Below, in pieces: positions 10,649 through 22,179 of a DNA stretch of 64,000 bases; position 1 is the first letter of the stretch, and each line of letters begins with the position of its first letter. The DNA comes from Cladopsammia gracilis (lineage: Eukaryota; Cnidaria; Anthozoa; Scleractinia; Dendrophylliidae): NCBI GenBank assembly GCA_022457155.1, contig JAJGOT010000600.1:46001-110000 (forward strand). Reading direction: 5' to 3'. A model generated the notes under the pieces. It did no database searches and had not been told where the DNA came from. It saw nothing but the letters and a program-made list of their open reading frames with translations. Made by a program: the position numbers and the translations under genes.

Positions 10649-10859
10649 TCTTCTCACCGGTATACACAAATTCGCAATTTAGTCGATCAAATTAACAATG
10701 TAGGAAAGAAAAAGAACTGTCTGCGATTGTCTTGTTTATTTTAGACGAAAAAGAAGAAAAAAAGAAACAGCTTTGTGACCAAGCAGTACAACAAACTGCG
10801 TCATTTTTGACCTTCAGGACTTTCCTAACATATTTTTATCTGATATCTTTTTGCGCATA

Positions 10860-11085
10860 AAGTGCTAGCAATGGCTAGCAATGGCTAGCAAAGAGCTCGC
10901 GAGCCGGTGAGAGCGTCGGGGGAGGGGGAGGTTGAACGGGGAGGTAACATGCCTTATTTTTGTTTTACACCGGTCCCCCCAGCCCCCCCCCCCCCCCCCC
11001 CTTCTAAATAATGATCGGTCCCTAACCAACAAAGGAATGAGTAAAATGTGAATGAATGAATGAATGAATGAATGAATAAGAATAC
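10860..11085. repeat. Simple repeats: GCTAGCAATG x3, C-run, (GAAT)n
   Basis: Three GCTAGCAATG-like units at 10865-10890, a long C-run near 10978-11000 and (GAAT)7 near 11050-11080. A G/C-rich low-complexity stretch with no gene. Confidence 0.75.
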
Positions 11086-11538
11086 TTATGCCGGGCGAAG
11101 TCTCGCCCTCTCACCGTAGCTTTTGCGGCATTATCATACTCATAGTCATGATTGGTTCTTCCTCCTTTTCTCCTCTCGCCCAGTATTTTGTTCTTTGCAC
11201 GCCTTCTTTTAGACTTGCCACAAGTCGACCTTCGCTGTTTTAGTCGAGTTTTATAAGCGATAAATTTGCACGAGGAATTTACGTCGTGAAACGAAGAAAC
11301 TAACTTATCGAACATTAGTATTGGAAGGGACTTTGAGAACGTCTAGCCATCTTTCAGCTCTAAGCCATTTTAGTATAAAAGGTCTATAAATCATCTAGCG
11401 TTCTATCACGAGTGTTGTTCTCTTATTGGCTACGTTACTCACTATCTATTCTGTTGTAGAAAGTGAGTAGAGTGAGTAGCCTAATGGCCGCCGCTTCTTC
11501 ACGTTTTCGAAGTGTCTGTGAAGAGTATTTGTTGTTAA

Positions 11539-11766
11539 GGTTTGATTGATGAGAAATAGAACACAAACCGCGGTGATAAACATATTGAACTTATTCATTT
11601 TTGATAAAAACTTGACGTTTCGTATGCTACTACATACATTTTCAAAAGTGACCGTTAGTGTTAAAAAACGATACTAATATAGTAGTAAAAAGGGACTGGG
11701 ACCGAGAATAAGAATAAGTTCAATATGTTTATCACCGCGGTTTGTGTTCTATTTCTCATCAAACTT
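11539..11766. mobile_element. MITE with about 50 bp inverted ends
   Basis: GAGAAATAGAACACAAACCG continues into GGTGATAAACATATTGAAC and is repeated inverted at about 11710-11762 with almost no mismatch. The body carries a GACGTTTCG-stem motif on the plus strand. No coding content. Confidence 0.7.
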
Positions 11767-12329
11767 CGATGGCCCAAGAATAAAAATCTTTAAGTTTTGA
11801 TTATTCGCTCTTTCTATTGTTTTTCCCTCCCCTCGCGCGCGTGTCTCGCGTTTCGTGTTCGCGCCCCAAAACCCGCTTGAGCAGCCCCAATAGCGCTTGT
11901 GCACGATCCTTTGACCGTGACCTCCTTTCGTAGTTCCAGGCTCTCAGATAGTGGGGGCGAGCAAAAAACTTGGGGCGAGGGAAGAAAAAACGTATTCAAA
12001 AACTATAATAACCGCAAAACCACAGCGACAAACCAATGGAGAGTGCCGGATCTATCGTAAACCAGGACCAGTAAACATCTTGAAATAGTATAAGAGTATA
12101 GGTAAGGGAATGAAGGGGATATCATCCACAACAACCTCGACTCAGTCAGAAAGGCACGCGAGGCCATCTCCCATCTTTTTGATAAAGCGTTGACACTTGA
12201 TCCTCATGGTATAAATAGACGTGATGAACTTAATTAGTGACATTTAGCTTTTTTCTTTCCTATTATTTTCTGTTATGTTATATTTCAAAAGTTTTATATG
12301 CCGGCGCAGGCTCGGCTAAACTCAGTGGT

Positions 12330-12495
12330 GCGCATGCTCTTTAGAGGTATTTGAAGCGTTTTCAGTTGTTTTTGCGTATACGTGTGGACAGGCAAAAACG
12401 AATCGAAAACGCTACGTGTGGACGGAGAGATTTTGAAAAACGGAAAGAAACTTTTGCGTTTTCAAACGAAAACGGATACGTGTGGACGGGGCCTT
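12330..12495. repeat. 'CGTGTGGACGGGGCC' repeat fragment
   Basis: Three ACGTGTGGAC blocks spaced 45-65 bp apart with GCGTTTTCAAACGAAAACG-like segments; ends in the GGGGCCTTAA typical of a TIR element terminus. The other terminus was not identified. Confidence 0.45.
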
Positions 12496-12798
12496 AATTA
12501 ATTTGGGTTTTATTATAATAATATAGTAATAATATTTATTACTTATATTGCACTTTTTCTATAAAATATTCAAAAGCGTATTACAATTAACATAATAAAA
12601 TCTTTCAAATTACAAATTGATAATAAAACTACCGACTAATCTTTTAAGAATTAAAATCTATTATAAAATTGTGCTCAAAATTAATCTTTACAAAAAGCCT
12701 TGGAAAATGAGTAAGTATTAGCTAAACGCTTAAAAATGTCAATGTTCCTAACCTGCCTTTCTGACAAAGGAAGGCTGTTCCACAAGACTGGTGCTGCC

Positions 12799-13235
12799 CG
12801 GGGGGGGGGGGGGGGGGAGATTACTCTGCAAACTTTTGGGTGGGAGTGTGCCGCTGGGACTCTGAGACCCTTAACCTATACTATACCATTTTAGCTGTAT
12901 TTTGCAACCCTATTCTAGACTAAACACCGAAAAACCCTACCCTATCCTAGACCTATTCCAGACTTGCTTTCTTTGTTATTAGTTAACAGGGGTCAATAAA
13001 AATGCCGTACTGCCCGCCGTACCGATTTTTAAATGCGATTTACCAGTAAACCTTGTCTAGATTAAATTCTTCACGCATTTGATCAGTTCCGCGGAAAATG
13101 ATACCCTATTCTAGACCAAAAAATCTCAGATTACGATACGCTATCCCAGACTAAACCGCCTGAAAACTATACCCTTCACAGCGGCACATACCTTATAGCT
13201 CATATATGGGAGTACCCCCCCCCCCCCAGGGGTGC
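12799..13235. mobile_element. Poly(G)-ended TIR element, copy 1
   Basis: Bounded by a G-run (12799-12817) and a C-run (13215-13228). The interior has inverted GTGCCGCTG blocks and many CTATCCTAGAC/CTATTCTAGAC words. A shorter relative lies at 21405-21560 and shares AAACC.TACCCTT, GCACATACCT and ATAAGGGAGTACCCCC. Confidence 0.5.
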
Positions 13236-13484
13236 TGCTACCATAAACGAGCGATCCCCCATAGTCTTTTTCGTTTTAAACCGCGGACTTGCTAGCAATA
13301 TACCATTATTGTTACGACGCAATTTAATCTCTCTGGGTGCAAGTAGCTGTATGTTATAAAGTGAAGACGAGTTTTTAATTTCTGACTTATCCGTCTGTTT
13401 TAAATAGCTTTCAATTACGGCAGACTAGTATCCCAGGTCCCATCCCGCAGTACCCCCGATGAACTGAATCCATTGGATCAGATT

Positions 13485-13556
13485 CCCCCAGTTACCACGG
13501 AAATCAGTGTGAAATTGATATTTGAAAGGAGTTCACGATTATTCGTGAGACAGATT
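13485..13556. repeat. Dispersed repeat 'CACGATTATTSGTGAGACAG'
   Basis: Shares ATCA.TGTGAAATTGATATT and TTCACGATTATT.GTGAGACAG with 18905-18972. Noncoding. Confidence 0.55.
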
Positions 13557-13810
13557 AGACCAGTTTTCAATTGAGTGTCGTAAAACCAAAACCAAAATAA
13601 TTACTCTGACCAATCACAGCAGTCGTAAACAATCCAATGAATCAATCAGAGCTCAAAGCAATTACATGTCGGCGGCGCCAAGCGCGGGAAAACGCGTGCG
13701 AGCAAGTCACGATTGGTTTTGGTTTTACTTCTGATTGGTCGAGAAGCGTAGCAATGCAAAACCAAAGCAATTGCGTAATTACTTTCGACACTCAATTGAC
13801 AACTGCTCTA
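13556..13810. mobile_element. MITE 'CAATTGAGTGTCG'
   Basis: 255 bp with inverted ends of the form CAGTT.TCAATTGAGTGTCG. Inside are CCAAAACCAAA and GATTGGTTTTGG blocks and CCAAT-box-like motifs. A fragment of a related element lies at 18420-18510 (TCAGAAGTAAAACCAAAACC). Confidence 0.65.
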
Positions 13811-14227
13811 ACATTCAAAATGTATTGCTTACTTGATCACTGAAAAGCCTCATGTGGGGACGGTTCAATAAAATATGTATGTAGGTCATTGGATCTGTAC
13901 ATTTAGCCTGTGAACCCAATTCCCCAAAAAGAAGCCTGTTCACAGGCTACAAATGTTTTCACACTGACCCCGAAATGATCCCCAAGGAATTCTGGGAATG
14001 GAATGGGATGAAGTTTCAGTCCTGAGGATACCAGAATTACTAAATTATAAAATAAATTAATGTTGACTCGAATTGTTTGAAGTGTTCATGTATTTATTAA
14101 TTTTGAAAAAAAATATTAAATAATTATACTTAACTCAATTTTAAACAAATTTTCAAGAAACTTTCAGATTTCTAATTAGAGGTATATTAATATCGTGCAA
14201 ATAGCATAGTGTAACCGATAGCAAGTA

Positions 14228-15052
14228 CCCGGCATAGTAAATCGAACTCAATCGAACTAAATTTCAATCGAACTCAATCGAACTCAATCGAACTCAATTC
14301 ATGGATTGAGTTCGATTGAGTTCGGCAATCGAACGAAATCGAACTCACCGAAAAGAAAAAAAATCAATCGAACCCAATCGAACGTTCGATTTTGGAACAC
14401 ATCATTTGTGTAAAACAGGCGTTGAAAATCCATAACCAGATCTTGGAAGCACGAGTTACTTCAGCCCGGAGAGTGTAGCGCACGTGTTTTTCGTAAACGA
14501 AGAAATTCCACAGAAATGGCTTCAGATGCACTGAGGATTGTAAGCTTCAAATGCGTAGTAAAAGGCTACCAGGAATGCCGCTTTAACGTCGTTGTATTTT
14601 TGCATAAAAGTAACTCTTCGAGTTGTCTTGCCGCAATTGTAAGTTAGCTAAAAAAGGAAAAGGTACAACAATTTCGGAATACGCCCGCGGGAATAATGAT
14701 AGCTCTGCTCTGTTCTCTTAACTGCCGTGGACAGTTTATAAATGGATTTCTGTTATTGAATAAATTGTAAAAAAGCACAAGAAAAACCTGCTTTAGAGCC
14801 AATCGAACGCAATCCATTTAATTGTGTTCGATTGAGTTCGGTTTCCGAACTCAGTCGAACACAATCAGATGGATTGAGTTCGATTGAGTTCGATTTGTTC
14901 GATTGAATTCGATTTGTTCGGAAATCGAACTCACTGAAAGTCCGGTGTTCGATTTCGTTCGATTGCCGAACTCAATCGAACTCAATCCACAGATTGAGTT
15001 CGATTGCGTTCGATTGAGTTCGATTTCCGAACGTTCGATTTACTATGCCGGG
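14228..15052. mobile_element. TIR element built of ATCGAACTCA repeats, 6 bp target duplication
   Basis: 825 bp. Outer ends CCCGGCATAGTAAATCGAAC and the exact complement, flanked by CAAGTA at 14222-14227 and 15053-15058. Next to each end are arrays of the 10-mer ATCGAACTCA (left, about 14242-14400) or its complement (right, about 14800-15045), in both orientations. The middle 400 bp is unique and noncoding. Confidence 0.75.
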
Positions 15053-15214
15053 CAAGTAATATGAAAGTCTTCGCGTCCTGTCGTAGCATTAACATACCTA
15101 GTATGCACATTACCGTTTATTTTCGTCAATTCTAAAATCCATATTTGTGGGCATAAAAATCAAATATAACTTTGAAATGCAATAACGAACGTATAAAACT
15201 CTCGAGCTCCGCCT

Positions 15215-15490
15215 CTTAAAGCACAGGGAGTAGAGGAGGCAACTTTACGTGTTCGATCTACGAGTCTGTTTTTCGCCCCAGCCGGACCCCAAGCGTAATC
15301 GGAGCTTTCCGTTGGGTAACCGCAGACACTTCGTGCCTCGCTCGGAAAGCGTGGTCCGGAAAGCGCCGATTACGCTTGGGGTCCCGCTGGGGCAAAAACT
15401 CGAAAACAACAGATCGAATAACGCAAGACACAGCGCGCGATCGAAAGTGTATTAGGTCAAATTTGGTTCCTCTGCTCCCTGTGCTTAAAG
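15215..15490. mobile_element. Foldback MITE 'GCACAGGGAG'
   Basis: 276 bp foldback. Outer inverted GCACAGGGAGYAGAGGA and inner inverted CCCCAAGCGTAATCGG blocks make it nearly self-complementary end to end. The short frames through it are palindromic artefacts. Confidence 0.65.
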
Positions 15491-16136
15491 TAGACACTAA
15501 TTTAAGAGAAGAAGTGGACAGAAAAAACCGTGAAATTAATTATAAACGAGAACAACAGCTAGGCGATCGAGAAACCTAAACCTGTTAACGTGTTGCAACG
15601 TTTATAACCTGAACTATATCAAAAAATTGGAAAGAACAAAGCTGTAATTAATATAAATCTAGATGTTTGTTTGCATGTTGTATAAGGTAAATGCTTTCGC
15701 CAGTTGCATCGTTTCTTCATCTAAAAGCTTTTTGAGATTCCCGTCGACAAAAGCATGTTTATTCTGGCATCACCCTCTTCGGTCGGGCTTCTCTCGTTCC
15801 GCGTCTATCCCCCACGCGCGTCTCCCGCGTCTTACCGAGAAAGACGACTGGGGACGAGTCAGATCTTTTACGGCTTTTTATGCACTTGCTGTACATCCCA
15901 AGTATTTTAAAAGTTGTTGTTTTGAAAATGGCGCAAAGCGTAGAATGTTTCAATTAAGGATTTTTTCTGCATTTTAGCTCATTTACTTCGTGCTTACGTA
16001 CTCTTGTGTACTTCTTTATCGAGCAGGTTTGCTCAGAGGCAAATTTCTGTGCTGTCCCGGTTAGCCGGGCTGCCGGTAAACGCGATTACATGGAAAATTT
16101 TCAGCCCGGTTAGCCGGGATGCCGGCTAACCGGGCT

Positions 16137-16364
16137 GGGGCCCGTTTCTCAAAAGTCCCAGTAACTTTTCGGGCCCGGAAAGCTATTTTCTGTCTGCAAT
16201 GTTCACATTGAAGAGGTATATTTGTTGGTTTTAAACTAAGCAATAAAATTCTAAGGTGACGAAACAATTCCGGCTAGTTTGGGGATTGATACACCTTATA
16301 GATTCTGAGTTTAAAATTTAGCTCCGGGCTCGTAAAGTTATCGGGACTTCGAGAAACGGGCCCC
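16137..16364. mobile_element. MITE 'GGGGCCCGTTTCTC' nested in a CCGGTTAGCC repeat
   Basis: 228 bp with ends GGGGCCCGTTTCTC and exact complement, and inner inverted GTAA.TTTTCGGGCCCGGA-like blocks. It sits within a repeat of CCCGGTTAGCCGGG and GCCGGCTAACCGGG motifs (16053-16136) that resumes at 16366 with CCCGGTTGTCCGCG. Confidence 0.65.
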
Positions 16365-16990
16365 TGGCCCGGTTGTCCGCGTAATCGCAAAGTTGATTTT
16401 TGTTGCGTTTTTAAAAACAGGCTCATATAATTGGGCGAGAAATACGTTGCGTAAATGTTCTTGACATGGTTTTCTTCGTCATTATTCCAATCATGTTTTG
16501 GCCAAATTTCACTTAAATCCTTGAAATTTACATACCTATAAATTCAATTGAACAACCCTCGTACAAGTCATGTACGTTTGGCGGTTTATCGGCTTCCGGC
16601 TGTTTGTAAAAGAAAAAGCTGCTAAAACTATATTTTTATCGAAAACTACATTTATATATCAAATATATGAAAACAGCCCATTACGGCTGTAGGCCTGCTT
16701 AATATGTGCAAGTTTCGTCGAACTTAGTAGAGAAATAATTTATGAACTGAAACAGAGACTCGCTGTGCAGCTCAAAAGTCGTTGTTAATTGAGGAGAGAA
16801 CAGCTTAAAATATTTATCAAAGTGCTTTCAGTATGGATTGATTTCGACCTTGAAATGTGTGGTCGAAAGTTCTTTAGCGAATGGTCCATGTTAAAACAAC
16901 AACAAAGATCAATTCAACTTGTTTAAACCTATTAATGAGCCCTATTAATTGTAGAGATGTTATTTGGGCGATCAGTATTTATCGTGTTAA

Positions 16991-17251
16991 CTTAAAAAAC
17001 GTTTTGAAACTGAACTAAAAAATCATCTTATAAAAAAACTTTTCAGAAACTAAATTTTCGGCAAACTCTGTTGCAGTCAGTTGGTTTGAAACAGTGTTAG
17101 TTTGAAAAATGCATGCATTGACACTGTTTCAAACCAACTCTGATGATCACAGAAGGCAACAGGGAGTTTGCCGAAAATTTAGTTTCTTAAAAGTTTTTTT
17201 TATAAGATCATTTCGAACATTTTTTAGATCAGTTTCAAAACGTTTTTTAAG
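16991..17251. mobile_element. Long palindromic element, arms over 100 bp
   Basis: 261 bp. CTTAAAAAACGTTTTGAAAC at the left equals the complement of the right end. The arms also share CTAAATTTTCGGCAAACTC and TTGGTTTGAAACAGTGT, leaving a small spacer around 17100-17115. Noncoding. Confidence 0.7.
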
Positions 17252-18033
17252 TAAACATTGTTTAAACTTGTAAACTTTTTTTTTTGGTAATGATTTCTTT
17301 AACGTTAAAATGTGTAAGAATGCCTTGATTGTTGTTCTTCAGTCAAATCGGTAGCTTTTTGCTATGTTCAGTCGCATGATTGTTCAGTTTTTTTTTTTCA
17401 ATTCTGAATTGAAGTCTTTACAGACACGATTCTCTGCCATTTTACAGCTGTATTTCACTGATGTAGTCTGTCATTTTATAATAGGTAGAATTTCCTTAGA
17501 AAATTTCGGTTTGGGAAGTTTTAGCGTAGCGTGGTCATTAGTAAACTTGTCAAACTTCGCCGCCAAGGTTAAAAAAACTGATATTAATAAGTTAAGAGTT
17601 TTTGGCATTTTCATACAGTCAACAATAAAAATTAAGGTTTGATTTGTGTAGACTTTAGCTTCCACCCGGATATTTACAATGTTATTCTCCATTTAAAATG
17701 CGTTAAAAAAGAGTGAGCGAATCAAGTGAACGAAAAAAAATATGCTCAGTGGCATTTACACACGTCATTTTTATGATAAAAATTTGTATATACTCACAGT
17801 CGTGCTATATTGAGTTATGTATGTCCGTTCGCGCTATTGAATCAGATTGGGTGAATTTTCTAGTTATGTTATAAGTCTTATAGTAGCCAGATTGCTGGCT
17901 TCCAGATTGGTGGTTCCTTACCGAATCCTTCCCAGGCATATCAGCCACAAATCACTGCGGCCAACAAACTCCCCCTCCGGTGCTGATGAAGCCAGACTCT
18001 GAAGTGAGATTGAATAGTATGAGCGATTGAATG

Positions 18034-18051
18034 AAAAAAAAAAAAAAAAAG
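18034..18051. repeat. Poly(A) tract
   Basis: About 17 consecutive A residues just upstream of the deaminase-like exon, possibly a retroelement tail. Confidence 0.7.
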
Positions 18052-18107
18052 AAAAAGAGGTTGAAATAATCCAAGTATGATTCGTTTTTATTCCATGATT
18101 GTTTTAA

Positions 18108-18353
<246 letters not shown>

Positions 18354-18419
18354 TAAGGCTATCTCAGTTCAATTCAAACATTTTCTTTTTGAAGGTTCAT
18401 GATTGTTACTGATTTTAGG

Positions 18420-18510
18420 GCGATTTTCGCAATTTCTTCGCTTTGTGATTGGCTAAAAAATCTCGCGCCACATCAATCAGAAGTAAAACCAAAACCAATG
18501 GCGGCTTACT
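18420..18510. repeat. Fragment related to the CAATTGAGTGTCG MITE
   Basis: TGTGATTGGCTAAAAAATC, TCGCGCCA and TCAGAAGTAAAACCAAAACC resemble the interior of the element at 13556-13810. No terminal repeats remain. Confidence 0.4.
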
Positions 18511-18760
18511 CGCAGGGACCGCGGAGCAAGGTGAAAAGTGGAAAAAAAAGGTGAAAAGTGGGAGGGTTGACAATTGAAAATAGTGCAAAAAGTGGGGGCG
18601 GGGGCGCAAAAAAGTGGTGGGGCCGGCCGCGGCCCTACCATCCCCTCCCTCTCCACGGTCCCTGACTCGCACGCGTTTTCCTGCGCTTAGCGCCGGCAAA
18701 TGTATTTTCTTCGAGTTCTGATTGATTAGTCTATTGGATTGTCCAGGGGGTTCTTATGTT

Positions 18761-18783
18761 CCTCGGTAGCTTAGCTACCGAGG
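18761..18783. repeat. Short perfect hairpin
   Basis: Eleven-base arms CCTCGGTAGCT and AGCTACCGAGG around one central T. It is isolated, with no poly(T) or gene end next to it, so not called a terminator. Confidence 0.6.
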
Positions 18784-19495
18784 AGAAAACAGAGCTAAAC
18801 GTTCAACCCTACCCACCCCACCCCAATGACCTATTGAAATCCGTTGGATTTGGATCCTCCCCCTGTTCCCACTGATTGTGAGACTGATTTACCGGCCTGA
18901 AATCTAAAATCACTGTGAAATTGATATTACACACAAAGGAATTCACGATTATTGGTGAGACAGTTTTTCTTTTAGGGTATTGAGCCCAAAAAAAATATGA
19001 GGAACTATTTGTCAGTCAATGTCAGTGTGGTGCCGCTTTTGAATTGGGTAAAAATCCTTTTTCGTCTCCTGATATGCATAAACTGTATTTGTGCAGTGTT
19101 TTCAGTTTTTTAGTCAAGTTCAATAGGTGAAGTCGTAAGGATAAACACAAAAAAAAAAATAACTAGCAGTTACCGATTGAGTTTCACCATTACGGCTCCT
19201 GGTTTCACTCGATTTGCTTACCATTGGGAACAAACAAATCGATGTACAGGATGTGAATGAAAGCGCTCCATCTATTACTGTTCACTACTGTTTACCTTGA
19301 GTGTCTATGATTAAAATCACTAGCAAGTGATTAGCACCCGCCAACTGTCCGTCGTGTAAATTAATCAACTCTTTTGTGTCTAAAAACAAACAGTTTTTTG
19401 AGAAGTCACACGACACAATGACGGCAAATTAACACATAATCAGTGTACAAGAGCAAGTTGAACTGGTCGAACATTCCACTACTGGCTGCGCAAAC

Positions 19496-19586
19496 ATGGA
19501 GACTACTCAGACAAACCGCTCTGGAGAAAAGAAACCAATTTTAGTGAAACTTGTGCTCGTGGGAAAGCTTGGCGTTGGAAAGTCAG
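19496..19586 (+). CDS. Ras-like gene A (RERG-like), exon 1: P-loop
   Basis: ATG at 19496 begins a short polar N-terminus, then the beta1 strand VKLVLVG and the P-loop G23-KLGVGK-S30 (GxxxxGKS, intact). The donor is TCAG|GTACGA, phase 1. The start is chosen because upstream sequence has no splice acceptor or longer open frame. The whole gene gives 243 residues over four exons (91, 57, 74 and 510 bp), and no CAAX box, as in RERG and related Ras proteins. Confidence 0.8.
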
Positions 19587-19796
19587 GTACGAGCGTGAAC
19601 TTATGCGCGAACGCGCGTTTTTAAGTTGGCGTTGAAGTGTTTCTTGCGTTGTTCAATGCGCGGCTTTTTATGTTATGGCGCTTAATTATTTTTCATTGCC
19701 TTTGTTGTGTATGTTGGCTTAAGTAGTCTTCTGTGGCTCTTAATGCAGCCCATAAGCACTGTTTACATAATGTATATTTCTTCGTTGGTTCCTTAG

Positions 19797-19853
19797 CTAT
19801 GATTGTGCGATTTCTCACGAAAAGATTCATTGGCGAGTACGACCAAAACATCG
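19797..19853 (+). CDS. Ras-like gene A, exon 2: switch I region
   Basis: 57 bp exon between TTCCTTAG and GTAGGT, phase 1 both sides. Encodes AMIVRFLTKRFIGEYDQNI, the alpha1 helix and effector loop of a RERG-type GTPase. The position equivalent to Ras Thr35, which holds Mg2+ and closes switch I, is Asn48 here. Exon length and phases equal exon 3 of gene B. Confidence 0.82.
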
Positions 19854-21404
19854 GTAGGTGAACTTCTGCTTTGCGTATTTGTTTTATGAAGTCTTTAATG
19901 GATGCGGCCGCAAACATCACAACTAACCGACAATTCTGATTTAGGCGCTTTATAATGGAAAGGTAGCATATCTTTGTTTACTCATGTATGCATTAAGCTT
20001 TCAGATTTTATTCCGGTCTCTAAATGACATTTATGGAATAAGTAGATTTGCACATGGGGTTACTTACTCCAGAAAACGAAATACACTCTTTGAACCCTTT
20101 AGCCCCAAGCTAAGCTTAAAATTCTTCGGTTTATTTCCTTTAATTCTCGACTTTGAACAGATGGTTTTTAATCAAAACTTCTTTTCTGAAATTATCAGTT
20201 ATTTCATTCTTATAACTTGCCTTCTCGAATTTATTTAAATGCAGTAGAGAGAAGATAGAAGTTAATCATCGCTGTGGGATTAGTCGGGTTAAGATGCCAT
20301 CGATTAACTGCCAGGTTATCACCTTTTCGCATCAAAAGCTTTAGGACGTTTACATAATTAAGTCGTGACAGGATTATAGTTGTTAGAAAGTGCCAGTTTT
20401 CAGTTCTAGGTGACTGTAATGTAACTTACCGCAACTTGAATAACAAACGCACAAACGCTAAGTACTTTGAACAGCGCCACCTCAGGGATAAGAGTACATT
20501 GTGCACACATTGTTATTTGGTAGAGTGGATACAAAGACCTCAGATAAAGATTTCTATAGAGGTACAAAAAACATGTTGAATAATGTGTTGAAATGTGGAA
20601 CGCACAAACGTTTCTGAAGTAATAAAGATATTAAACAAAGAGTAATTAAACATGATTTCTAGATCAAAGTGTAGTTAACAAGTGGATTTCTTGCGAGGCG
20701 GTTTGATTGAAACTTTGCGTGCCAACCGGCTTGATCTGATTCAAATATAAACAGACGATCGATACGCAGATAACAAATGTCTTTATCGATAGTTTGCCTG
20801 GAAGCGGTCGAAGTGCCTAACTTATCACTTATAAACCACAATATTTGACTAAGATTTGCGGAAGATTAACTTGCAGGCCAGACAACTGATCTTTTTCGCG
20901 TAATTTTGATAGCATTTCTGGTCCTCAGTTAGTGACGAAATTCAATTCTTGCTTAAAAAAAGAAAAATATTATATTATAATAATTCGATGACAATATAAA
21001 CACGATTCGTACAATGAAAGATAAAAATTACATTCGTTCATTCGAATTATGATGAACTTTTGCCAGTTGCTGTGATCAAACAAACTTGTAAACTATGTTC
21101 TTATTCCGGACCACACACTGCACAAGAACTTTCGAACATTGTTTTGTTAAATATCAACTTCCGTCTGTGAAAACAACTTTCACTTAGCAGTGTATAAAAA
21201 TGACTGTTTCTTGGTGTCGCGGATGGTGTGATCACCAAATGACGTAAAACAAAAGATTCAAAAGACACTGAACAATACCCACACCGTACCACAACACAAA
21301 AGCTAACCAACAATGGCTTCCGCAACACCAAGAAACACCCATAAAAATTCAAGCAGATCAATTCCATAGTATAATAGTTTCGTTTCAGAAAACGTGACGG
21401 GCTC

Positions 21405-21560
21405 CGGGGTGTGGGGGAGGGGGAGGTGCTGATCCCAAAATTCGATACCCTTTCTCAGACCATCGATAAAATTTCAGACCAAAACGGCTGAAAAACCATA
21501 CCCTTTGGCGCTGCACATACCTATATATCTTATATAAGGGAGTACCCCCTGTCTTTCTTG
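21405..21560. mobile_element. Poly(G)-ended TIR element, copy 2 (short)
   Basis: Shares TACCCTT, GCACATACCT, ATATA...TAAGGGAGTACCCCC and the CAGACCA words with 12799-13235, but is only about 155 bp. Probably internally deleted. Confidence 0.45.
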
Positions 21561-22179
21561 AGTACCACCCAATTTGTAGTATGGAATTTTATTCTACTCG
21601 AATATCAGACGTCTACATCTCCCAGGCTTCAGGAAAGCTGCTGGACCGGATTATAAACGCCGACATGTCTTCTAAAGTAACTACGTAGGGACTATCAAAA
21701 CAATCTTTGGAAAGCGAGAAATGTAATTAAATAAACCAAGCCTTGACGTCGAGTAAAATGAAACATAAGTTTCAAACATTGATGATAAGCTTTGACCCCA
21801 GAAACATCCAAAGTCAAACAAAATAAAAATGAAAGAAAATCTCAGCTTGCATTTGTATCACAGAGTATGGGCTGATTTTGAAGAATACTGGGGAACCAAG
21901 AATGGCCACACTTCAGTACACAAGAGCTACATTTCATAATTCAATATTTTTCCTAGTTTTCTTACTTTGATTTGCCAGTTTTGGTTTTATTGTCACGCGA
22001 CTTACAAATGAACCAGGTAGGGTTGCGCATGTCAAGTCAAACCACTCTTCTTTAAACAAGAGCACACACCCGGCCGGGGCGTACCCAAGATCACATGTTA
22101 ATGGACGCACCAGCCGCACTATGGATTTCATGCACATACTCAAAAGATTGTCAGAGGTCACTTTCTACAGTACAATAAA

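Noticed and set aside
10978..11000. Homopolymer C-run as a regulatory quadruplex
   Set aside because: Long G/C runs recur across the window at element ends; nothing links this one to a promoter.
15249..15579. Overlapping frames on both strands
   Set aside because: Both arise because the region is a foldback; no conserved protein text.
18761..18783. A transcription terminator hairpin
   Set aside because: No gene ends nearby, and hairpin terminators are not used for animal protein genes.
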